From assembly GCA_030838475.1 (NCBI GenBank), contig JAUZFP010000045.1, forward strand, positions 1-34,094: 34,094 bases of DNA, written 5' to 3'. Positions 13,682 to 20,384 of the stretch are shown piece after piece. Every line of letters starts with the position of its first letter. The stretch's first letter is position 1. The notes beneath the pieces are model-generated. The model saw only the letters and a program-made list of their open reading frames with translations. It did not search any database and had not been told where the DNA came from. The position numbers and the translations under genes are program-made. This DNA comes from Actinomycetota bacterium. Lineage in GTDB: Bacteria; Actinomycetota; Actinomycetes; Actinomycetales; Microbacteriaceae.

Positions 13682-14911
13682 ATGTCGCGTCGACCGGTTT
13701 TTGCCGTTGCCATTGTGGTGGTGTCCGCGTGGTTGATTCTCGGGCTGGTGCCCGCGGCGTCCGCGGCAGTCGTCACCACTGTGGCCGGCGGGATGACCTT
13801 CACTGCGGATGACACGAACGTAGCCGCCGGCGCGACCGTGACGGCCTACACGCCGGGGCCGACCAGCGTCGTGATCCCCTCCACCGTTGTCATCAACGCA
13901 CAGACGTACAACGTCACGGGGGTCGGGGTCCAGGCGTTCATGACCAAAGGGCTGACCTCCGTCGTGCTGCCCGCTACATTGACGAGCATCGGCACGCGGG
14001 CGTTCAGAAACAACTCGCTTACCGCGATCAGCCTGCCACCGGGTCTCCTTACGATCGGCGACCAGGCGTTCCTGTTCAACCAGATCGGCTCGGTGGTCAT
14101 CCCGGATTCGGTCACGGATGTCGGACAGGCGGCGTTCGAGTCCAACAACCTCAGTTCGGTAACGATCGGCACCGGGATCACACTCATCCGGTTCGCGGTG
14201 TTCGAATCGAACCCGCTCACCTCCGTTGTGATCCCGCCCAACGTGACCGTCATCGTGCAGCAGGCATTCACCGACGACCAGCTGACCTCGGTCGACTTCC
14301 AGGGTCCGCTCACCTACATCGGTCCGAACGCGTTCCTAAACAACAACCTGACCTCGGTCACGTTCCCGGCGACAGTCACCGACATCGAGGTGGCCTTCGT
14401 TGGGAACCCGTCGCTGACCTCGTTCACCTTCCTTGGACCGCCCCCAACCACCTTCCAGGCAGCGGGTGGTCCCGGTTCTCTCGACGGCGCGCCCGGGATC
14501 ACGGTCAACTATCTCTGGGCGAATGACGTGGCGCAGACTGCGGGTGGGTTTACGACACCCAACTGGCAGGGCTACAACACCCAGGAGCTCGTGACCACCA
14601 CGTTCAACCTGAATGGGCACGGCAACGCGATCGACCCGCAGCGGATACCGGATGGCGACGCTCCAGCGAAACCGCTCGCCCCTACCGCGACCCAGTGGAC
14701 GTTCAAGGGTTGGTACACGGATGCCGCACTCACCGTTCCGGCGAGCTTCACCGACCCGCTCACCGCGGACCAGACCCTTTTCGCGCGCTGGGATCCGACC
14801 TTGGCGGTGACGGGCGGCACGATCAACTACGGCGCCCTGTGGGCCGGGGCGGTTGCCGTTTCGCTCGGAGTCCTTCTTATGATCTGGGCTCGCCGCCGTC
14901 GGACTCGCTGA
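13682..14911 (+). CDS. Cell-wall-anchored leucine-rich-repeat (BspA-like) protein
   Basis: 409 residues. A signal peptide (approx. 1-28, ending PAASA) is followed by about seven BspA-like (LRR_5) repeats of ~23 residues between 60 and 270, with the repeated core (N)LTSVxxPxxVTxIxxxAF. An InlB-type B repeat (approx. 310-370, FKGWYTDAALTVPASF and LFARW) comes next. The C-terminus is LAVTG (374-378), a hydrophobic span and RRRRTR. LAxTG is the motif used by class E sortases of high-GC actinobacteria, so the protein is probably linked to peptidoglycan and displayed outside. CGGAG sits 5 nt before the ATG. Ligand unknown; the gene sits between the two halves of the glutaredoxin/pcp duplication. 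Confidence 0.85.
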   Translation: MSRRPVFAVAIVVVSAWLILGLVPAASAAVVTTVAGGMTFTADDTNVAAGATVTAYTPGPTSVVIPSTVVINAQTYNVTGVGVQAFMTKGLTSVVLPATLTSIGTRAFRNNSLTAISLPPGLLTIGDQAFLFNQIGSVVIPDSVTDVGQAAFESNNLSSVTIGTGITLIRFAVFESNPLTSVVIPPNVTVIVQQAFTDDQLTSVDFQGPLTYIGPNAFLNNNLTSVTFPATVTDIEVAFVGNPSLTSFTFLGPPPTTFQAAGGPGSLDGAPGITVNYLWANDVAQTAGGFTTPNWQGYNTQELVTTTFNLNGHGNAIDPQRIPDGDAPAKPLAPTATQWTFKGWYTDAALTVPASFTDPLTADQTLFARWDPTLAVTGGTINYGALWAGAVAVSLGVLLMIWARRRRTR

Positions 14912-14935
14912 CCGGCACTATTTGAAATGCGACCG

Positions 14936-15051
14936 GCGTCGGGGATACGGGCTTCCTCGATATTGATCGCGACCCGCTCGACGGCATCACACGAGGAGTT
15001 GCTCGCCTCGCCTGCGAACGGCTCGAAGCCGCTGAGCAGAACCGTGGTAAT
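14936..15051 (-). pseudogene. Remnant of a pcp gene (ATT start, internal deletion)
   Basis: On the minus strand the frame beginning at ATT (15051) reads TTVLLSGFEPFAGEASNSS, then DAVERVAINIEEARIPDAG, matching intact Pcp residues 2-28 joined directly to residues ~84-95. The deletion falls between the two ERVA motifs of the intact enzyme (residues 25-28 and 80-83). The start codon is ATT instead of ATG, and everything after ~residue 95, including the catalytic Cys and His, is absent. It lies 9 nt downstream of the intact glutaredoxin gene, mirroring the layout at 13203-13270. Confidence 0.85.
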
Positions 15052-15060
15052 GCAGCCTGC

Positions 15061-15315
15061 CTAGGCGGCTTGAAGAGTCTCGACCTTGGCGCGCAGCTCG
15101 GCGTCGCTTGGTTCGACGAAGTGGGTTCCGTCGAGGAATGCCACGACAGGGATGTTGGTGCGTCCGCTGATCGCCCGAGCCTCATCGGCTGCGTGCTCGA
15201 TCGCGTCCACGTCGATGTACTCGTAGTCGACGCCCATGCCGTCGAGCAGCTTCTTGGACCGGCGGCAGTCGCTGCACCAGTCGGCGCCGTACATGGTGAT
15301 GATGCTCTTACTCAT
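15061..15315 (-). CDS. Glutaredoxin / mycoredoxin-like protein
   Basis: 84 residues with a compact thioredoxin fold. The active site W13-C14-S-D-C17 (GADWCSDCRRS) is followed by the cis-Pro strand NIPVVAFLDG (Pro56) and a C-terminal helix. Single-domain proteins of this size with WCxxC in actinobacteria usually reduce mixed disulphides with mycothiol (mycoredoxin-like), acting in the cytoplasm; the exact thiol partner is inference. No strong Shine-Dalgarno sequence precedes the ATG. It is the intact member of copy B of the duplicated glutaredoxin-pcp unit. Confidence 0.88.
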   Translation of the reverse strand: MSKSIITMYGADWCSDCRRSKKLLDGMGVDYEYIDVDAIEHAADEARAISGRTNIPVVAFLDGTHFVEPSDAELRAKVETLQAA

Positions 15316-15388
15316 GCTCGGGTGAACCGCTCAAGTGCCGACGTCATTCCCTCAGCGTGGGTCGCTCGAAGATGTGTAGCGGCCGCCG

Positions 15389-16015
15389 TCACTCCTCTGT
15401 CCACCACTTTGCGTTGTCTTCTGAGCGTTCCTGATTTCGTGCCGCGAGTTCCACCGAGTCCCGCAATTGGGTTGCACTTCGTTTCTCGCCAGCCCGGGAT
15501 TGAACTGTCGGCAATCCAATGCTCTTGTATCCCAATGCCTCCAAATCCGATCGCGGAAGGACGTAGAACTCCCATTGCCCAACGTCCAGTTGGTCGTAAA
15601 CGTCATGTGCGGTTGCCGCTTGCACGCAGAACACATAGACCATTGCGTTGTATCGCGGACCCGCGGGGTCATATCCATGCCGCGGGTGAAGGCGCGTTCC
15701 TTTGAGGCCTGCAAACGTGATCGTGCTCAGGCGACGTTGGTCCCACGATTGAAGGTACGCGGATGACTTCACTTCGATCGTGATTCCGTTCCATAGGACG
15801 TCGTACGCATCCCATTCGATTCGGCGAACGTCTTCGATGCCGAGGGCAGTTGCGACCAGATACTCCGCCAGATATCCCCGAGCGTTGTTCATCCGAAGGT
15901 CACCAAGCGCGAACCGCCAAAAGTCGTTGACGGTCCCACCTGGGCCGACAAACTTTTCTTTGCCGCTAAGCAACGTTGCGGGCGGTGGGATCATCCATTT
16001 TTCCTCGAAGACCAT
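15389..16015 (-). CDS. PD-(D/E)XK nuclease-like protein
   Basis: 208 residues. The central part fits a PD-(D/E)XK core: a helix with GYLAEYLVATALG (48-60, Glu51), a strand region EWDAYDVLWNG (67-77, Asp69/Asp72) and ITIEVKSSAYLQSW (79-91) with the E81-V-K83 catalytic pair, then strand MVYVFCVQA and a WEFYVLPRSDL segment. Such folds occur in restriction and repair enzymes. There is no methyltransferase beside it, so a restriction role is not established. It is divergent from the MazG/helicase pair, with 94 bases between the starts. The -10 box TAGGCT lies 6 nt before the ATG. GC content is visibly lower than in flanking genes. Confidence 0.7.
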   Translation of the reverse strand: MVFEEKWMIPPPATLLSGKEKFVGPGGTVNDFWRFALGDLRMNNARGYLAEYLVATALGIEDVRRIEWDAYDVLWNGITIEVKSSAYLQSWDQRRLSTITFAGLKGTRLHPRHGYDPAGPRYNAMVYVFCVQAATAHDVYDQLDVGQWEFYVLPRSDLEALGYKSIGLPTVQSRAGEKRSATQLRDSVELAARNQERSEDNAKWWTEE

Positions 16016-16021
16016 GGTCGG

Positions 16022-16027
16022 AGCCTA
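16022..16027 (-). promoter_or_regulatory. -10 box TAGGCT for the nuclease-like gene
   Basis: On the minus strand TAGGCT, 6 nt (CCGACC), ATG at 16015. No Shine-Dalgarno sequence. Confidence 0.55.
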
Positions 16028-16097
16028 AGACCCGGCGCCTGTCGATTGCGCGCCCGCAAGGCTCGATCGCAGTCAAGTCCGCGGATGTCCGCACTGC

Positions 16098-16103
16098 TAC
16101 ATT
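16098..16103 (+). promoter_or_regulatory. -10 box TACATT for the MazG/helicase pair
   Basis: TACATT, 6 nt (GACGGC), ATG at 16110. This is leaderless spacing and drives the two-gene unit; it lies 70 bp from the divergent nuclease promoter. Confidence 0.6.
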
Positions 16104-16109
16104 GACGGC

Positions 16110-16430
16110 ATGGTCGATCTGACAGTTAGCGAAGAGATCGCGGCGTTTGTCGCTGAACGCGATTGGGCTCAGTTTCATTCTCCGGAGAATCTCGCCAAGA
16201 GCATCTCGATCGAAGCTGGCGAGTTGCTCGAATGCTTCCAGTGGAACGGCGACGCGAACCTTGAACACGTACGCGACGAACTGGCGGATGTGCTCACCTA
16301 TTGCATCATGCTGGCCGCCCGCATCGACGCCGACCCCAATCAAATCGTGATCGACAAGTTGGCCATTTCTCGCGCAAAGTATCCCGTCGACAAGGCGACT
16401 GGTCGGAGCGCGAAGTATGACGCCCTCTGA
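16110..16430 (+). CDS. MazG-like nucleotide pyrophosphohydrolase
   Basis: 106 residues, the size of single-domain all-alpha NTP pyrophosphohydrolases (dCTPase/RS21-C6 type). The metal-binding signature ExxE-n-ExxD is visible as E38-L-L-E41 (in EAGELLECFQW) and E57-L-A-D60 (RDELADVLTY). The N-terminal ERDWAQFHSPENLAKSISIE is characteristic of the dCTPase-like branch. These enzymes hydrolyse (d)NTPs to NMP and pyrophosphate in the cytoplasm. Its 3' end overlaps the next gene by 14 bases, so the two products are made together. In this context it may modify nucleotide pools or a nucleotide signal for the neighbouring helicase, which is inference. Confidence 0.88.
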   Translation: MVDLTVSEEIAAFVAERDWAQFHSPENLAKSISIEAGELLECFQWNGDANLEHVRDELADVLTYCIMLAARIDADPNQIVIDKLAISRAKYPVDKATGRSAKYDAL

Positions 16431-18201
16431 AATTCACCGAGTCGGTTTTACGCCGGAGGCTGTGACCGAGTGGGCTCTTCTCGATCCTCGTCACGTCAAC
16501 TGGCCGGTCGTCTACGTCCTCGAGGAGGCGAGAAGTTCTAGTTCCCGAGGGACGTCGAATGCCAAGTTGGAAGATGCCTACGTTGGCGAGTCGCTCAGTG
16601 CGTCCGGCCGCATAAAGCAACATTTTGGATCGCCGGAGAAGCGGCACTTGCGATCTGCCCGAGTGATCCTGGACGACAGATTCAATAAGTCGGTGTGTTT
16701 AGACCTTGAGTCCTACCTCATTCGGATGTTGGCAGGTGATGGGAAATACCGCGTTTTGAATCGGAACGACGGAATAACGGACGCCGATTACTTCGATCGC
16801 CACAACTATCGCGAGCACTTTCGAGACGTTTTCAACCAGCTCAAGGACGACGGGGTGTTCTCGCGGGGCATCCGAGAAATCGAAAATAGCGATCTGTTCA
16901 AGCTCTCACCCTTCAAGGCGCTGACGCCAGACCAGGCGATCGCCGTTGAGGACATTCTCGAGGGGCTTTTCGCAGATCTCGCCGCTGGCATCCCTAGCAC
17001 CATCGTCATCCAGGGTGCTCCGGGTACTGGAAAAACCGTGATTGCGATCTACTTGGTGAAACTCCTCGCCGATATTCGGGACTCGACCGACGTCGAGGAC
17101 TTGGACAGTGACACCATGTTTTCGGAATTCTTTGTTCCGGGATATCGCGAGCGACTGGCAAACTTCCGAATTGGCCTCGTGGTTCCGCAACAATCGTTGC
17201 GAGCCTCGATCCGAAACGTTTTTGGAAAGACACCCGGTCTCAGATCCGACATGGTCATGACGGCGTTCGAAGCAGGATCCTCTGATAAGGAGTTCGATCT
17301 GCTCATCGTCGACGAATCTCATCGTCTCAATCAGCGAGCAAACCAACCTTCCGCGTCACAAAATGCAAGGTTCAAAGCGATCACCCAAAAGTTGTTTTTC
17401 AGCGACGACAAGACCAAAACCCAACTTGATTGGATCCGCGCCAGGAGTAAGCATCAGATCTTCTTGCTCGACGCGGATCAGAGTGTAAGGCCAGCAGACC
17501 TCCAATTGAGCGCAGTCACCGCACTAGTCAACGAAGCAACGCTGGCCACTCGGAATTATCGGCTTGAATCTCAGATGCGCGTGCGGGCCGGATTCGACTA
17601 TGTCGGATTCGTTCGCCACACTCTCAGCGCCAAAATCCCGCATCGTTCGGGAACTCGGTTGAGCTCAGTGCAGCTAGGGGAGTACGACCTTCGACTTTTC
17701 GACAGTATCGCGAAGATGCAATCAGAGATCCGCCACCGGGATGCGGAGTTCGGGCTTTCGCGTTTGATCGCGGGGTACGCGTGGAAGTGGACCACCAAGG
17801 GAGGCAAACCTGGCTACGACATTGACGTGGACGGAGTGCAGCTTCGCTGGAACGGAAAGCAGACGGACTGGATCGCCTCGCCCAACGCAGTCGACGAGGT
17901 GGGGTCCATTCACACGGTGCAGGGCTACGACCTGAACTATGCAGGAGTGATCATCGGCCCTGACTTGGGCTTCGACACTGACACTCGGCGACTTGTTGTT
18001 AATCGTTCTTCCTACTTTGACGTGAAAGGCATGGAGAACAATGCGCTACTCGGCAATACCTACGTCAGCGACAACTTGTTGCGGTTCGTGACCAATATTT
18101 ATTCTGTGCTGCTCACTCGCGGCATTCGCGGGACTTACTTGTACGTGTGCGATCCTGCGCTTCGCATTTATTTGTCAGAACTGATTCCACTGGCGCATTA
18201 G
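16417..18201 (+). CDS. GIY-YIG / DUF2075 superfamily-1-type helicase
   Basis: 594 residues. The N-terminal domain resembles a GIY-YIG nuclease: VVYVL (31-35), YVGES (55-59), Arg65 in GRIKQH and Glu98 in DLESYLI. Then comes a DUF2075-type motor: Walker A GAPGTGKT (200-207), LVVPQQSLRASI (254-265), Walker B LLIVDESHR (295-303), LDADQSVRP (351-359), LESQMR (383-388), and late motifs GSIHTVQGYDLNYAG (496-510) and LLTRGIRGTYLYVCD (565-579). A fused nuclease and helicase would process DNA or RNA ends; many such proteins sit in defence islands. It is coupled to the MazG-like gene by a 14-base overlap. Codon use is lower in GC than the flanks. Exact substrate unknown. Confidence 0.85.
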   Translation: MTPSEIHRVGFTPEAVTEWALLDPRHVNWPVVYVLEEARSSSSRGTSNAKLEDAYVGESLSASGRIKQHFGSPEKRHLRSARVILDDRFNKSVCLDLESYLIRMLAGDGKYRVLNRNDGITDADYFDRHNYREHFRDVFNQLKDDGVFSRGIREIENSDLFKLSPFKALTPDQAIAVEDILEGLFADLAAGIPSTIVIQGAPGTGKTVIAIYLVKLLADIRDSTDVEDLDSDTMFSEFFVPGYRERLANFRIGLVVPQQSLRASIRNVFGKTPGLRSDMVMTAFEAGSSDKEFDLLIVDESHRLNQRANQPSASQNARFKAITQKLFFSDDKTKTQLDWIRARSKHQIFLLDADQSVRPADLQLSAVTALVNEATLATRNYRLESQMRVRAGFDYVGFVRHTLSAKIPHRSGTRLSSVQLGEYDLRLFDSIAKMQSEIRHRDAEFGLSRLIAGYAWKWTTKGGKPGYDIDVDGVQLRWNGKQTDWIASPNAVDEVGSIHTVQGYDLNYAGVIIGPDLGFDTDTRRLVVNRSSYFDVKGMENNALLGNTYVSDNLLRFVTNIYSVLLTRGIRGTYLYVCDPALRIYLSELIPLAH

Positions 18202-18289
18202 GCGTCACCTCCGTCGTGTCTCGACACTCTTGGGCGTACCGGTCGGTGGGCTTTTCCGCCATGATTGCGTCAACCGCAAAGGGGCAACC

Positions 18290-20329
18290 ATGGGGTTCTA
18301 CATCCGCAAGAGTGTGAGTGCAGGTCCATTTCGATTTAACCTGAGTAAGTCTGGAGTTGGCATCAGCACGGGTATTCCGGGCTTTCGTCTCAGTTCCGGA
18401 CCACGCGGCAACTACGTGCACATGGGAAGGCACGGACTTTACTACCGCGCTACCTTGGCTGATGGTCACGGCGGGAAGGCGAAAACCAGCGCGGCCCTCA
18501 GCCACCTCCATCCCTCGCTCCCCGTCGTCGGGGACGCTTCGATTCGAATGGACGATCCGAAGGGTGCTTCAGTTCAGGCTCTCAAACCCACGGGCGACGG
18601 AGACCTTGTTGATCAGCTGAACGATAGCGCCAGCAAAGTCGGGCTCGCGTTACCTGTTGCAGTTCTTGCGTTCGTCGCAAGTCTGTTCTTCATGCCTTGG
18701 GGGCTAATTCTTTGGGCTGTGGCGATTCCTGGCGTCTGGTGGCTTGCTCTGCGCGATCGCGCAAGAAGGACGGTGGTGGTCTTTTACGACATAAATAACA
18801 GCCATGCGGATTGGTATCAGCGCAACGTCGACGCGTGGTCTCAACTTCGGTCCGCCCAAGGGCTTTGGCGAGTCGTCCAATCTCGACAGACTGCTGGCGC
18901 TTATCAAGCCAAGGTAAACGCGGGTGCAGGCACGCTGCTGAGTCGAGTACCGATTCAGATCAGTGTTGGCAATCCGAAGTATTTCGCGACCAACGTCTTA
19001 GTCCCGACTCTGGTTTCAGGCAAAGTAAAGCTTCATTTTCTGCCGGACAGGATTCTCGTCAGTGAAAGGAAAAGATTCACAGACGTCAGCTACGACTCAC
19101 TGCGGGCCACTTCATCCCTAATTCGCTTCATCGAGAGCGGAACGGTTCCAAGAGATGCCCTGGTCGTCGGGCAGACCTGGCAATACGTGAACAAGAACGG
19201 CGGACCCGATCGACGTTTCAATAACAATCGGCAATTGCCAGTAGTGCAATATGCCGAACTGTCGCTTACATCTGCCGCTGGCTTTCGATGGGACCTCCAA
19301 GCGTCGCTAGCGAAAGCCCTTCAGAATTGTGCCGCTGTAATTGAAGATCGGCCAGAAACGCCGCTGGTCGCTGAGACGGACGTGGAGCATTTTGGGTCGA
19401 GCATTGAGCCGATAGCGCTCGCCAGTGATTCCGCATTGCAGTCCGAGCGTGGCAGCGCGGTAGGCGCATCGTCCGATCCGAAGTCGGAATCGAGTGAGGA
19501 CATCTCGGGCCAACGGCGGTCGGGATGGAAGCCAACTGCTTCAACATGGGCGGTTGGGGTCGCAGCATTGCTGCTTGGATTCTTTTTCTGGATTGGCGCC
19601 GGTTTCGGTGCCTTCCTCATTGTCCTGTCGCTGTTCGCGCTTCCCACAGCAATCGTCGCTCTGGCTGCTCACCGCCCGACATGGATGAAGCTCCCAACTT
19701 CTGGGCTGTCTCCCAAGATTGCGCTCTCGGCGGCCATAGCAAGTCTGATACTTGGCGGCGTTATTTCGGGCATCACACCTCACAGCGCGCGACCAGTCAA
19801 GGCCGAGCGCGCATCGAGTCGGATAAGCCTCGCCGATTTCACGGGGGACAGCGCTCCTGCCGCCTCGAAGGGGATCACGTCCGCTGGGCTCACTGTCAAG
19901 TTAGTCACCGAGGACGGAAGCCCGGTGCCCGATAGCTGGGCAGGATGGACTGTCGTCACCGAGAGTCCGAGTCCGGGCGCGACGCTGTCGCCGGATACAA
20001 CAGTTACGATCACATTGCGACCGCCCGCAAGGTCGAGCGCAACGGCCACGCCGACCGTCACGCCCGCGCCAACAGCCGTTCCGTCATCTTCCGCGGCGCC
20101 CGCCCCCGCGCCCGTGCAGCCAATAGCCCCCGCACCTGTTCAGCCCGTTGTCCCCGCCCCGGTAGTTCCGGTCGCGCCAGCGCCAGCTCCTGGCCCCTTG
20201 GTTACGCCCGGTGCCTTCTGTCCCAACGAGAGCCTCGGTGTTGTAGGTCACTCGGCTGCGGGCAAGACTTATACGTGTGGTGGCCATGGTGCGGACGCCA
20301 ACGGACACCTGCATTGGAACACCGACTAG
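18290..20329 (+). CDS. DUF4236 membrane protein with PASTA-like and Cys-pair C-terminal domains
   Basis: 679 residues from the ATG at 18290, which has AAAGGGG about 6 nt upstream; an earlier in-frame start at 18230 lacks this. Residues 1-55 are a DUF4236 domain (MGFYIRKSVSAGPFRFNLSK, then GVGISTGIPGFRLSSGPRG). There is a hydrophobic hairpin at ~116-153, a ~190-residue middle domain (WYQRNVDAWSQL, IQISVGNPKYFATNVLVPT, LHFLPDRILV), further membrane segments at ~418-460 and ~477-495, a PASTA-like segment (~533-577, VPDSWAGWTVVTESPSPG), a Pro/Ala-rich linker and a terminal domain GAFCPNESLG..TYTCGGHG with one Cys pair. The tail is probably outside the cell. Function unknown; it lies 88 bases downstream of the helicase, on the same strand. 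Confidence 0.75.
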   Translation: MGFYIRKSVSAGPFRFNLSKSGVGISTGIPGFRLSSGPRGNYVHMGRHGLYYRATLADGHGGKAKTSAALSHLHPSLPVVGDASIRMDDPKGASVQALKPTGDGDLVDQLNDSASKVGLALPVAVLAFVASLFFMPWGLILWAVAIPGVWWLALRDRARRTVVVFYDINNSHADWYQRNVDAWSQLRSAQGLWRVVQSRQTAGAYQAKVNAGAGTLLSRVPIQISVGNPKYFATNVLVPTLVSGKVKLHFLPDRILVSERKRFTDVSYDSLRATSSLIRFIESGTVPRDALVVGQTWQYVNKNGGPDRRFNNNRQLPVVQYAELSLTSAAGFRWDLQASLAKALQNCAAVIEDRPETPLVAETDVEHFGSSIEPIALASDSALQSERGSAVGASSDPKSESSEDISGQRRSGWKPTASTWAVGVAALLLGFFFWIGAGFGAFLIVLSLFALPTAIVALAAHRPTWMKLPTSGLSPKIALSAAIASLILGGVISGITPHSARPVKAERASSRISLADFTGDSAPAASKGITSAGLTVKLVTEDGSPVPDSWAGWTVVTESPSPGATLSPDTTVTITLRPPARSSATATPTVTPAPTAVPSSSAAPAPAPVQPIAPAPVQPVVPAPVVPVAPAPAPGPLVTPGAFCPNESLGVVGHSAAGKTYTCGGHGADANGHLHWNTD

Positions 20330-20384
20330 GCCTCTTACTGTTCGAAGCACCCGGGAGTCTGGGAAAGCCGACCGAGGACAATTG

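Noticed and set aside
15389-16015. A restriction-modification system
   Set aside because: No methyltransferase or specificity gene is present; only a nuclease-like fold can be supported.
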